Assembly: GCA_009760855.2 (NCBI GenBank)
Contig: WPIO01000021.1
Location: 4,254,501 to 4,318,500, forward strand
Source of the DNA: Cristatella mucedo
Taxonomy: Eukaryota > Bryozoa > Phylactolaemata > Cristatellidae
DNA: 64,000 bases
Reading direction: 5' to 3'
Position numbers and translations under genes: made by a program. This document shows positions 34,365-44,200 of this stretch, one piece after another; positions within the stretch are counted from its first letter, which is position 1; every line of letters begins with the position of its first letter. The notes below the pieces were generated by a model. That model had not been told where the DNA came from, made no database searches, and saw nothing but the letters and a program-made list of their open reading frames with translations.

Positions 34365-35757
34365 ACTACTAATGATAATACACTTGATAAAGCGCCCTCA
34401 GAGAACTCAATCTCTTTCTAGGCGCTTTACATTTGCTGCAAAGGAAGCATGATTAAAGGGTTATTAGTAGCATGCTCAATAACCAACAAGAATAACAAGG
34501 TTAGAGATGACATGCACAGGGTCAGCATGCAAATGTGGTTAGTGGCAGCATACACAGTGTCAGCACGAATAAGCACAAGAAGGATGAATCACAGGGACCC
34601 ACTAAATGCTGTCCTAAATAGATGTGTTTTTTAAGTCCTTTTAAATGCGGTCAAGTCAGGGGATGTCGTGACGCAAGTCGGGAGGGAGTTCCAGGCTTTG
34701 GGAGCATACGAACCAAATGCACGGTCTCCAAAGGATTTGAGGTTTGTACGAGGTATTGGTAAACTGTTGGATTCCGAAAAACCGGGTGGTACGATGCTTG
34801 GCCTGGTGGGGGAGTAGATCTGAGAGATAGGCTGGAGCCAAAGAATGAAGGGACCTAAAAGTGAGCGACAAAAACCTTGAAGTCGATCCGTTGCTTGACT
34901 AATAGCCAGCTCAGGTCGGCGAGAAGTGGTGTGATGTGGCAACGGTGCCGCTCCAAACAGACAAGCCTCGCTGCAGAGTTTTGCACCAGCTGCAATCGCC
35001 TGATCGCACATGCTGGTAGGCCAGCAAGCAGTGAATTGCAGAAGTCAAGACGAGATGTCACAAATAAATGGACCAACTTAGATGTGGTATCCTTATCTAA
35101 ACAAGCCCGAATTTTAGCAATCTTATGTAGCTGAAAGTAGGCAGACTTGATTGTGGAGCTGATGTGGTCGTCTAGCGAGAGGTCACCCTGGAACACGACG
35201 CCTGGATTTTGAGCTGATTCAGCAGGAGATATGCTGGCAGAGCCAATTTTGAGCGTCAGCCTTTCTAATTTCTGAATCACATTGGGTTTGCCCAAAACAA
35301 GTAAGTTAGTTTTATCATCGTTTAGTTTTAGAAAATTTGCTGCCATCTATGTGCGGATGTCATCAATACAAGCAGCAAGTGAGTTAAGAGAATTCGAGGT
35401 CCTCAAAGGTTGCGAGGGATCAAAGCAAAGGTACAACTGAGTGTCATCCGCATAGAAGTGAAAGCCTAGATTGTGCTTGGCAATCACATCAGCAAGAGGC
35501 AGAGCATAAACCGTGAAAAGAACCGGACCTAGCACGGAGCCCTGAGGTACCCCATATTTCAGAGGTACCTCGGATGATCTTTGTCCATTCACGTCAATTC
35601 TCTGGAGTCTCCCACTGAGATAGGACCTGAACCATTGCAGAGCAGTGCCAGTGATGCCCAGGCGAGATGAGAGGCACTCTAGAAAAACTTTGCAATCGAT
35701 AGTATCTAAAGCTGCCGAAAGATCATGCAAAACAGAACACATGCAGAGACACTCTAC
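34365..35757 (-). mobile_element. CR1/L2-like LINE, 3' part, split by an LTR composite
   Basis: The 3' end (AAT-like repeat at 34365-34380, then gcgccctcagagaactcaat) is at the left. The ORF blocks run rightward to the segment just before motif A, where sequence breaks off at 35757 in gcagagacactctac. The continuation of the same LINE, beginning tgtctgcattcctaagtagg, is found at 39918. Hence 4.16 kb of foreign DNA lies between them. Confidence 0.92.
34855..35742 (-). pseudogene. LINE RT ORF with intact catalytic motifs but broken frame
   Basis: Motif A (DLSAALDTIDCKVF), motif B (GVPQGSVLGPVLFT) and motif C (FYADDTQLYLCFDP) are all in one frame from 35742 to 35347. A stop separates DIRT from MAANFLKLNDDKTN at about 35346 (the Trp codon of other copies is mutated to a stop). 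The second half is open to about 34870, then shifts frame. Among the copies here it has the best-kept RT core. Confidence 0.88.
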
Positions 35758-35851
35758 TGTTATGCGACAGTGTCTCCGGCGGCGGCTGATCTAGTGGAGT
35801 CTCACGGTGACATGAAGACACGAGCGGGCGAACGTGAGCGGTGAACGAGAC
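35758..35851 (-). mobile_element. Inverted LTR terminus (fold-back end of the composite)
   Basis: The sequence tgttatgcgacagtgtctcc and what follows is the reverse complement of the last ~95 bases of the LTRs at 37058-37317 and 39650-39914. It stops at the motif ggtgaacgagactc and is joined directly to plus-strand LTR sequence that also begins gagactcc. The LTR contains both gagtctc and gagactc, so the junction sits at a short internal inverted repeat. Confidence 0.8.
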
Positions 35852-35903
35852 TCCATTAGAACAGCCGGCGCCGGAGACGCTCACATAAAATTCGTAGCAG
35901 AGA
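35845..35903 (+). mobile_element. Partial 5' LTR end and primer-binding-like site
   Basis: From gagactccattagaacagcc to about 35890 the sequence matches the 3' end of the plus-strand LTRs. It is followed by gtagcagagaatgg at 35894-35907. In the other copies the LTR ends in TAACA and the next bases are ttggtagcagaga or ctggtagcagaga, whose TGG start fits a tRNA primer-binding site. Here that TGG is mutated to TCG. Confidence 0.7.
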
Positions 35904-36488
35904 ATGGTTTACTCGAGCCGAAAAGAGTACCAGACCTTCTACGGTGTAGATGGGACGCCTATACTGAGGTGCGAAATGTTTAACGGCGGACCGGACTTTA
36001 TACCTTGGCTTCTAACGCTTGAGAAGGCCGTAGCAAGGCTAAAGATTTCGATGCCGCTAAAACATGTTGTGTCAATGTGTCTGGGCGATAACTCGATGCA
36101 CGGTTGGGGCGATCAGCAGGCTGACGTAAAGCAAAATTACCACAAGCTGCGAAATGAATTAATCCTGATCTTCTCGTGGTTGACGGATGATGAGGCCGAG
36201 CTTGAGGCCGAGAGGTTTCGGCTGGAGCAGGAGCAGCTCGCCGGAGCTGAGACCGGAACAAAGCTAGCTGACGAGCCAGCTGCATCACCGTTCAACCCCA
36301 CTGTCAACTGTCCGCAAGATTCAGACAGGCGAGCGGAACTCATTCGGCTGCCGCAGCTATCCGACGGCAATACCGGTGGAGGAAGCAGGTATGGGACCGC
36401 TTCCGACATAGTAGCCACAACAGCCAAAGAGCGCAGCCGGAGAATAAGGAGGTGCAGCATGCGACGGCTTCCAGCGGCGAGGCGGTAG
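35904..36488 (+). CDS. Gag-like ORF of the plus-strand LTR element
   Basis: A 194-codon ORF starts at the ATG just after the primer-binding-like site, as Gag does in gypsy-type elements. The N-terminal part has the capsid-like pattern FNGGPDFIPWLLTLEKAVAR followed by LRNELILIF, comparable to retrotransposon Gag (PF03732-type) domains. A Glu-rich helix follows (ELEAERFRLEQEQLAGAETG). No zinc knuckle and no protease follow in frame, so the element looks internally deleted and non-autonomous. It differs from the Gag-like ORF at 38597-38896. The family assignment comes from position and pattern. Confidence 0.6.
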   Translation: MVYSSRKEYQTFYGVDGTPILRCEMFNGGPDFIPWLLTLEKAVARLKISMPLKHVVSMCLGDNSMHGWGDQQADVKQNYHKLRNELILIFSWLTDDEAELEAERFRLEQEQLAGAETGTKLADEPAASPFNPTVNCPQDSDRRAELIRLPQLSDGNTGGGSRYGTASDIVATTAKERSRRIRRCSMRRLPAARR

Positions 36489-37057
36489 CGGGCTTCGGCG
36501 AGGCGATAGTTGCCTGTGAAAAGGCGCAGGCCGCCCAAGCGAGCGACATATCGGCAGCAAAGAGAGAGTGCAGTGTGAGCGTCGTAGAGGCGGAGAGCAT
36601 CTCGGCGGCAAAGAGTGCCCGAAAGAGCGACGTCTTGGCCGCAGACCTCAGCGACGACAGCTTCTTCGTAGTGGAGAGCACCCGCACGAGCATCTCGGCC
36701 CAGAGCGCAGAGTACCGCGAGATTGCGGTCAGCATCGCGAGGCGGCAGTAGCCTGCGACCAGGCCCAGGCAGCCAATGAGAGACGTCTTGGCTTCGAAGC
36801 AGCAAAGCGGTCGCAGCGGCGAGGCGCGGCAGCAAGAGCGTCGCGGCAGCAGCGAAATGCATCCGTGAAACTGACGTCTTGGCCGCCAAGCGCAGCAGCG
36901 AGAGAGAGCCACGTAGCGGCAGAGAGCATCCATCTCAGCGGCCGCCCGCGGAGAGCACCACCGAGAGCGTTTCGGAGAAGAGTTTCGTTTCGGTGAAGAG
37001 CACCCGCGCGAGCGTTTATGCGAAGAGAGAGGAGCACCGAGAGATGGCAGTCAACAG
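36489..37057 (+). repeat. Imperfect tandem repeats upstream of an LTR
   Basis: Phrases such as gagagcacccgcacgagcat, gagagcatctcggcggcaaa and gaagagcacccgcgcgagcg recur every few tens of bases, mixed with ggccgccaagcg-type units. The block leads directly into the LTR at 37058. A related block (39171-39400) stands before the LTR at 39650. It gives long ORFs in several frames on both strands, which are a consequence of GC-rich repeats without stops rather than genes. Confidence 0.7.
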
Positions 37058-37317
37058 TGTTGTGTGAGCCTGCTGCTTCCCGGCCGCTAGTATATGCCCC
37101 GCCTGCGGCGGGTGGTTGAACCAAGCAGCCTTTGACGTCAGCATGTGGCCCACCACAGATGCACTCACGTAGTGGTGTCAGCCCCAGCTCTTATATGTAC
37201 TCCGCAGGGGAATAAAGAAGGAGTCTCGTTCGCCACTTACTTTCGCCCGCTCGTGTCTTCGTGTCACAGTGAGACTCCACTAACGCTGCTTCCCGCCGGA
37301 GACACAGGAACGTAACA
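37058..37317 (+). mobile_element. LTR a, 260 bp, plus orientation
   Basis: It starts tgttgtgtgagcctgctgct and ends gacacaggaacgtaaca, so the ends are TG..CA. It carries a TATA-like tcttatatgtactcc followed by a gaataaag polyadenylation signal near 37209. Its length and order match LTR b (inverted, 38910-39170) and LTR c (39650-39914). A TGG-type primer-binding site, ttggtagcagagagtgg, follows directly. Confidence 0.85.
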
Positions 37318-38210
37318 TTGGTAGCAGAGAGTGGTTGATGTGCTCCTCCTCGCTGCAGCTGTGGACCGTCGCGTCGTCTAAATAAATATAAACGAATGGT
37401 AAATCCCGACAAACCGAGTCCATTAACCGCTGGAATGTGGCCGGAGCTCCGGATAATGCAAATGGCATTTTTAAGAAGGCGAATGCACCAAGTCCTGGCC
37501 CGGGTGTAAATGCCGTCTTTTGAATATCGTCGGGATGAACGGGTGCCTGCCAGTATCCCGAATTCATGTCCAGGGTGCTGAAGACGCTGGAGCCATGGAG
37601 GTGGTCCTGAATTTCGTCCGGTAGCGGTAAGGGATAAGCGTCCTTTGGAGTACACGTTTACTGAGCTCTCTATAGTCTACTGCTATACGCACGTTGCCAT
37701 TTTTCTAGGGCGTGTAAACAGCTGGTGCCAGCCACGGGCTTGAGCTCGGCCTGACGATACCCTGCTCCAGCATGATATTAAGCTGCGCCATGATCTTGTC
37801 TCGAAAATGCAGCGTAATTCGTCGCGCAGGGACGCGTACTGGCGCGCTGTTACCTGTTGGAATTTGGTGATAGACAAGATCGGTTGAACCTGGTTGGCGC
37901 CGGAAGAGGGCTCGAAACCCGTCGACCACTCCTCTGCAGGGCTGAGGGCAGACAGGTATATCTATCGTCTCGTCATGCGCATCGAGATGCCGCACCAAGC
38001 GTCGCGTCTTGAGCTCGAATGCTGCGTCCTGCTCCACGACGCTAGCCACTGCCGCCGCATTGCAATCCTGCCATTGCAATTTAAAATGAGGGCAACCTTC
38101 CCTTGAGGCCTCCTGGAATTGTTTTTGAGCCCTCTGTGAGGTCAAAAAATCGGTGCCTAAGATCATGTCAACGACGAGGTCTCTCGTAACGAGAAAGGTA
38201 TGGCACACAG
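37190..38210 (-). pseudogene. Gypsy-type protease/RT region, decayed, minus strand
   Basis: An aspartic protease motif of the type LIDSGSCASLI is readable upstream (about 38340-38390), with its ILGTDFL companion motif at about 38150. The RT part includes a SPWLAPAV-like block near 37720 and, in another frame, NSGYWQAPVHPDDIQKTAF, FLKMPFALSGAPATFQRLMD and the catalytic YLDD near 37380. Frames change between the blocks. RNase H and integrase are absent because the sequence ends against LTR a. These are hallmarks of Ty3/gypsy Pol. The copy is inactive. Confidence 0.85.
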
Positions 38211-38596
38211 ATCTGCCCTCTATAACAAACCGTAGGTCGCACTGTCTGATGGCCCGACAAGGCTGATTGGCTGCCTAAGGTCGTGCAGGTTGGACGGTAC
38301 GGTTCGCGTGTACAGCTGCGGGCAGCCTCTTCCTTAATTCCTTAATTAGAGACGCGCATGAGCCGCTGTCGATCAACGCTAATACAGTTTTGTCGCCGAC
38401 GACGACAGTCACGCACGACGAATGTGCTTTCGGTCCGCTAAGCTTTGCGGTACCTACCGCACAGGGGACTCTCTAGACCCGGCCCGCGGCCCCCCCCCCC
38501 ATCCAGCCGCGGGGCCTCGCCCGTTTCCCGGAGGCCGTCTGGCAGTGGCTCTGCGGTTAGCACCGTTGCGGGCTACGTGGCCGAAGCCCGATCGCT

Positions 38597-38896
38597 CTAG
38601 CAGTTCCGCACCGGCTCCCCGTCCTGCAGGACGCGGCCTTTACTGAGGTACTCACCACGGCCCTCCTCTGGCGAGAACGCCTCCTCTAACGCTTCCTTGA
38701 CTTCTTTTATCGTTCGCTTCCCGCTTTCCAGTTCCAGATATACGACGAGCGCCTCGCCCGCTAGAAGCGCTTGTACCTTGTTCGTACAAGATACCTCGTC
38801 CCAGCCGTTTGACGACGCACAGGCATCAAAGCGTTCAATCCAGAGGTCGAGCGGCGTTCGACCGTCGTACACTGGCGGCATCATTGCAGTAACCAT
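38597..38896 (-). CDS. Gag-like ORF of the minus-strand gypsy-type element
   Basis: The ORF begins at an ATG about 14 bases after LTR b and its primer-binding-like site (ctggtagcagagaatgg). It reads YDGRTPLDLWIERFDACASS, then KVQALLAGEALVVYLELE, the typical FDG..(P/D)..W...F and A..L.G.A...Y spacing of gypsy capsid domains. A degraded zinc-knuckle-like GFGHVARN lies further on, near 38580-38555 in a shifted frame. It is truncated relative to full Gag by a stop at 38597. Confidence 0.75.
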   Translation of the reverse strand: MVTAMMPPVYDGRTPLDLWIERFDACASSNGWDEVSCTNKVQALLAGEALVVYLELESGKRTIKEVKEALEEAFSPEEGRGEYLSKGRVLQDGEPVRNC

Positions 38897-38909
38897 TCTC
38901 TGCTACCAG

Positions 38910-39170
38910 TGTTATATTACTGTGTCTCCGGCGGCAGCAGCGCTAGTGGAGTCTCACGGAGACATGAAGACACGAGCGGGCGAACGTAAGTGGTGAACGA
39001 GACTCTCCTTTATTCCCCAGCGGGGTACATATACGAGCTGGGGCTGACACCACAGATACGTGAGTGCATCTTTGGTGGGTCGCATGCTGACGTCAAAGGC
39101 TGCTTGGTTCAACCACCTGCCGCAGGCGGGGCATATACTAGCGGCCGGAAAGCAGCAGGCTCACGCAACA
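38910..39170 (-). mobile_element. LTR b, 261 bp, minus orientation
   Basis: On the minus strand it runs from tgttgcgtgagcctgctgct (39170) to cacagtaatataaca (38910). TATA-like and aataaagg signals sit in the same places as in LTR a. It is the 5' LTR of the minus-strand element whose gag and pol fragments lie to its left. Confidence 0.88.
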
Positions 39171-39649
39171 GCAAAGCGATAGTAGCCTGTGACGAGGTGC
39201 AGGCTGCCCGCAAGCGAAGCAGCGAGAGCTTCGCTGAGGCGAAGCACAGTAGCGTGAGCGTTTCGGCAATGAAGAGCACCTGCGAGAGCGTCTCGGTGCT
39301 GCCGCAGAGCAGCACAACCACGAGATCGACTCGGTGGAGTGGAACTCCCGAGAACGGAGAGACCCTCATGAGCCGCAGTGGTTTTCAAAGTGCGGGATCG
39401 GCCGGCGACGAGCGCATGCGACAGGCCATCGGGGCTCGCATGGAGGTGACCTACCGGGAACCGCCTGACAGTGGGAGCGGTGCCCCACCTTTGCCTAAAG
39501 GTGGGCAGCATCTACGACCGGCTGCTCGTGAGGAACAGAGCTGACGTGTGCCTCTTGCGAGTGACGATCACGTAGCCTGCACGCCGGTTAAGCCTGTCGC
39601 AATCCTTCAATGTTGAGACTACTATATCTATTTTCTATGAGGGAGTGGA
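39171..39649 (+). mobile_element. Internal 3' part of a plus-strand LTR element
   Basis: The sequence gatagtagcctgtgacgagg, followed by gcaggctgcccgc, matches gatagttgcctgtgaaaagg in the repeat block at 36500. It continues through a Ser-rich repeat coding frame to ctatgagggagtgg, just before LTR c. The ORF 38990-39544 across LTR b and this block has no recognisable domain. It may be the right part of the element whose left part is at 35845-37057. Confidence 0.55.
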
Positions 39650-39914
39650 TGTTGTGTTCGCCTTTTGCTTCTCGGCCGCTGATGTATGCCCTGCCTGCGG
39701 CGGGTGGTTGAGCCTTTGACGTAAGCATGTGGCCCAGCACAGAGGCACTCCATCATCCGTGGTGTGTCAGTCAGCCCCCAGCTCGTATATGTACCCGCCT
39801 AGGGAATAAAGGCAGAGTCTCGTTCACCGCGCGCACGTTCGCCCGCTCTTGTCTTCGTGTCACCGCGAGACTCCATTAGAACAGCCGCCGCCGCCGGAGA
39901 CACAGTCGCTTAAC
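39650..39914 (+). mobile_element. LTR c, plus orientation, right end of the composite
   Basis: It starts tgttgtgttcgccttttgct and matches LTR a through the ctgcctgcggcgggtggttg and gggaataaagg segments. It ends near gacacagtcgcttaac. Its last ~95 bases are the inverted counterpart of 35758-35851, so the whole insertion has inverted ends. LINE sequence resumes a few bases later. Confidence 0.85.
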
Positions 39915-39917
39915 GAT

Positions 39918-40025
39918 TAACCTGTGTCTGCATTCCTAAGTAGGTCGCTGTACACCCTAAGCAATGCTGATTCTCTGAAGTGATTAGCTCTAAAGCCAGA
40001 CTGGAACTTACTACCAAGGTGGCGC
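39918..40025 (-). mobile_element. Continuation of the split LINE
   Basis: The sequence tgtctgcattcctaagtagg and the following aatgctgattctctgaagtg, up to ccagactggaacttactacc, match the minus strand of the RT N-terminal region (compare 23480-23560, complement). This is the piece interrupted at 35757. LINE similarity is lost at about 40025. Confidence 0.88.
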
Positions 40026-40117
40026 CGTTGACTTCAGTGCTCTTTAGTCTCTTCCACTCGATCGGATCGGAGGATCGGAGCCGGTGCACAGCAGCCGCAG
40101 CGGTGAGCGGCACGGCG

Positions 40118-40235
40118 AAATGAGAGGCGTCCGAGAAGGACTATGTAATCAATGATGATAATGTCCGAGAAGGACTATGTAATCAATTTAGCATCAAGCG
40201 AAAGAAGCGGCAGAGAAAGCAGAGAGACTCTGCCT
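40118..40235 (-). mobile_element. Rearranged LINE scrap with a 34-base tandem duplication
   Basis: The phrase gagaggcgtccgagaaggac, then ctatgtaatcaat, corresponds to the LINE segment around motif A (complement). The unit gtccgagaaggactatgtaa, plus tcaat, occurs twice (40129-40153 and 40163-40187). A decayed form of the following LINE sequence (gcatcaagcgaaagaagcgg) comes next. It is out of order with 39918-40025. Confidence 0.6.
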
Positions 40236-40306
40236 ATCAGTGAGTACATAAGCGTTAGGAACGCGTGCGGCCGATGCCGGGAGCTGCGTTTGTGAGCCTT
40301 CGCCGA

Positions 40307-40369
40307 GCCCAACACGAGCTCAAGGTCGCCCAACACGAACTCAAGGTCGCCCAAAGCAAGCTCGGGCGG
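40307..40369. repeat. 21-bp tandem repeat, three units
   Basis: Units at 40307, 40328 and 40349 have the form gcccaacacgagctcaaggt + c. The third is diverged. On the minus strand they read as Leu-Gly-Asp-Leu-Glu repeats. Confidence 0.85.
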
Positions 40370-40556
40370 CGTTAGCGTTAGCGGAGCGTCGCCCGCGGCT
40401 GGCGCAGCAGACTGGAGCGGAAACAGCAATACGCATACGTGTTAGCAGAGCCGGTTGTGACCGACCGGATGCTCTGGCTGGCTGTGCTGCGACGTCGTGG
40501 CTGAGGCTGAAATCCATCGCTAGTTTGTCGAGTTCGCTCTGCAGGGATTCGTTCTG

Positions 40557-40640
40557 AATACTATATATAATATAATATTATATCTATAATATAATATAAT
40601 ATACATGAATATTATAATATATAATATATATTCGTTATGT
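40557..40640. repeat. (TATAA)n-type AT tract
   Basis: About 80 bases of ataatat units, self-complementary, without other features. Confidence 0.9.
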
Positions 40641-41579
40641 TATGTATCTGCTGAGGCGAAATTCACCGGAAAAAAGAGGCTGAAAATCTGTAGCCTTGTA
40701 GCCTTGCTTGTAACGACTGTCAACAAAGAGTACCTTTCTGGAAACGGGATAATCTAAATTGAAATTGCTTAAATAATATAATATATTATTATAATATAAT
40801 CCAAATAACTATGCAAAATTTAGTGCAGTGCTCGGATCAGACCTTTGCCATTGTTTTACTTTCTCGAGGGGTAGCACATTGTTACAAATGTGGTGTGCAG
40901 TTCGCACGTCCTGACAGAACTAGGCCACAAGCAAAGGGCTCGTAACGGTGCAAGTTTCAGCCGGTGTGTGAAGAATCCTGATATTTCCGAACCTTGTAGC
41001 ACGGCTAGCGACTCGTGGGTACTCCACCAATGCAGGCAGACATGCCGACAGTAGCAAGAACACGGCAGCAACGAAGAGCGGTCACACCTTAACATAATCG
41101 GTCCGTATCCGTTATGTATAAAGTCTACTTGACAGCAGCGGATTGTCACGGGCGTTCGACAGCGGCCTTGTTGTACACCAAAGGTTCCGTGATCAAGAGC
41201 TCATATAATCTCAAATGCCAATGCCGACTCTAGAAGCACAACTCCACTGGCTATCTCATGGCGTCGGCTTTTAGGGACCTCGGCCACAGATTATCGGACA
41301 ATCGGTTCTCAGCTTTCACAATTCAGGAATCGCGGATAATTGTCAATCTTCGTCTGGCTGATTTAGATCGCCGCCATTTCAATATGGATCTGTTCGAGGA
41401 CCTTATCCGCTTTGCTTCTTTTTTATATATCTCCCACAAGCTCACTCGATTTATTATCATGGTTCCTCTAAACTCAGCCGGTTCTATCGTGTTTGGCACG
41501 GTGCTTATTATTCTAGGAAGGCTTCTGTGTCATGCTTGACTGCTAGTACGGTTCAGACTGTGACTACTCACTGTAAGAG
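40641..41579. other. No recognisable gene or element
   Basis: ORF 41258-41539 (plus, 93 codons) has a hydrophobic C-terminal half but no recognisable family. The rest is unassigned. Confidence 0.35.
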
Positions 41580-43082
41580 TCGTGGCAGACCAGCTGAACT
41601 CAAATATTGAAACTTCAAACCTTCCTAGTAAGTTCCAGTCTGGTTTTAGAGCTAATCACTCCACCGAGTCAGCATTGCTTCAGGTGACAACAACCTACCT
41701 AAGAATGCAGACCTGGGTAGAGTATATCTGCTTGTTTTTCTCGATCTTTTGGCAACTTTTGATAGTATCGATCACCAAGTCTTTCTTTCAGTGCTTCTCA
41801 TCTTGCCCGGGCATTACTGGCACTGCATTGCAGTGGTTCAGGTCCAATCTCAGTGGAAGATTCCAGAGTATTGATGTGAGTGGACGAAGATCATCAGAGA
41901 AACTTCTGAAATATGGGGTACCTCAGGGGTCCGTGCTTGGTCCCGTTCTTTTCGTGATTTCTACTCTTCCTCTTTCCGATATGATTTCCAAGCACAATTT
42001 AGGCTTTCACTTCTATGTGGATGGCACTCAGTTGTACCTTTACTTTGATCCCTCCCAGCCTTCGAGCACTTCAAATTCTCTCAACTCACTTACTGCATGT
42101 ATTGATGACATTCGCACATGGATGGCAGCAAACTTTCATATATTGAATGATGACAAAACTAACTTGAAAGTTACGGGCAAACCAAATGTGATTCAGAAAT
42201 CGGGAAACTGCCAGCATATCTCCTGTTGAATCTGCACGAAATCTAGGTGTCATGCTCCAAAGTGACCTTTTATTAGACGACAACATCAGCTCCACAATCA
42301 AGTCTGCCTACTTTTAGCAACACAAAATTGATAAAATTCAGGCTTGTTTAGATAGGGATACCTCATCTAAGTTGGTCCATGCATTTGTGAAATCCCGTCT
42401 AGACGTCTGTAAACTCTGCTGGCCTACCGGCCTGTGCAAGCAGGCGCTTACAGCTGGTGCAAAACTCTGCAGCTAGGCTTCTGTGTCTTGAACGTCGCAG
42501 TTGCCACATCACACCACGTTTCGCCGACCTGCACTGGCTACCAGTCAAGCAACGCACTGCCTTTAAGGTTTTGTCACTCACTTTCAGTTCCCTTTATTCT
42601 TTGGCTCCAGCCTACCTATCAGATGTACTCCCTCACCAGGCCAAGCATCGTACCACCAGCCTTTCGGAATCTAACTGTTTACCTATACCTCGTTCAAACC
42701 TCTACTCCTTTGGAGACCGTGCATTCAGTTCGCATGCTCCCAAAGCTTGGAACTCACTCGCGACTTCCGTCACAATATACCTGACTTGGCCACATTTAAA
42801 AAGAAATTAAAAACTCACCTATTTATCACGGCATTTAGCGGGTCACTGTGCCATTTATGTGCTTATGCGTGCTGACACTGTGCATGCTGCCACTAACCAC
42901 ACTTGCATGCTGACCCTGTGTATGTCACCCCTAACCACCATGTTATTTATGTTGTTTATCAAGCATGATATTACTCACCATTCAATCGAGTTTCCCTTTG
43001 CAGCAAATGTAAAGCGCATAGAAAGAGATTTGAGTTCTACGAGGGCGCTTTATCAAGTGCACTATTATTATTATTATTAACA
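41580..43082 (+). mobile_element. CR1/L2-like LINE, 5'-truncated within RT
   Basis: It starts inside the RT N-terminal region (VADQLNSNIETSNLPSKFQS). Motif A is scrambled by frame errors, motif B is kept (GVPQGSVLGPVLF), motif C is altered (FYVDGT), and the C-terminal blocks and a full 3' UTR follow. Tail ATT repeats end at about 43080. Multiple frameshifts make it a dead copy. Confidence 0.93.
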
Positions 43083-44200
43083 ATCATCCGAGGAACTACT
43101 GGACCACGCGGTACTGTGCCTGGTCCACTTCTTTTCTCAATGCACACTCTCCCTCCTGCCGACGTCCCGACGCTGCCGCCGAGCACAATCTAGGCTTTCA
43201 TATTTATGCAGATGACACTACGCAGCTGTACGTGATCTTTGATCCATACCATTGCCTTCCGGAACGTTAAACTCGCCCAACTCCCTTGCTGCATGCAATG
43301 CTGACATTCGCACTTTGATAGTAACAGACTTTCCCAAATTTTACTAGTTAGCTATGGGCAAACCTAGTGTGCGTCAGAAATCGGAAACCGCGCTCCTCAA
43401 AATCGGCTTTGCCAGCATATCGCCTGCAGCGTACGCCGCGCTAAATCTGGTTGTCCTTATCCAAACTATCATTTCCCTAGACGACCGCGTAAGCTCCGCT
43501 CCGAAGTCCGGTCTGCCTACTTTTAGCTACGTAACATGCAAAAATTTGGGCCCCGCTTAGACAGGTATACCGGATCTAAGTTAGTACACGCGTTTGCGAT
43601 ATTTACTTGCAGGCCTTCCGGTCTACGCAATGAAGCGCTTTCAGTTGCTAGAAAACTGCAACCAGGCTTTGACTGTTGTGAGCACCACAGTAGCCACATT
43701 CCGCCACTTTTTTCGACGTGCTTTGGTTCCAAATCACAAGCAACGTATAGAGACTTAAAGGTTTTGCCGCTCACTTTTACGTCACTTTATTTTTTGCTCT
43801 TGCCTAATTATCTCAACTACTTCACAATTAAGCTAGACATAGTATCGCCTGCTCTTCTGACTTAAGTCGTTCAACTGTGCTGAGGACCAACCTCAAATCC
43901 TTTAGAGAACTGGCATTTAGTCCGCATACTTTCCAAAGCCTGTAACTCACTCCCGACAGATGTCGCGACATCCCGCGATTTGTTGACATTTAAGCAGAAG
44001 CTAAATACGCACCTGTTTCTACCTGCATCTGCTGGGTCTATGTGAACTGTCCCTTGTGTATTTATGCATCCTGACGCTGTGCATTTCATCATTAAAAATA
44101 TTGACATGCTTTTTTGCAGCATACAGATTTGTATGGCATCTAGAAAGATATTTAGTTATCTGTGTGAACTACGCAAATTTCTTATTATTATCAGTATTAC
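43083..44200 (+). mobile_element. Second, older LINE copy directly downstream
   Basis: Immediately after the previous tail, sequence resumes at the motif B/C part of the same LINE type (tggtccacttcttttctcaa; a YADDT-like tatgcagatgacactac at 43203). It then passes through KPSVRQKSE and a shattered C-terminal region to a 3' UTR without a clean ATT tail near 44190. It is much more diverged than its neighbour. Confidence 0.85.

Noticed and set aside
36137-37124. Long ORFs (up to 250 codons) on the minus strand
   Set aside because: They lie antisense to the gag-like ORF and the GC-rich repeat block. Stop codons are rare there in every frame, and no domain is recognisable.
35758-39914. A complete, possibly active gypsy or retrovirus-like element with an envelope gene
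   Set aside because: RNase H and integrase were not found, the frames are broken, and no envelope-like ORF with signal peptide or membrane anchor is visible.
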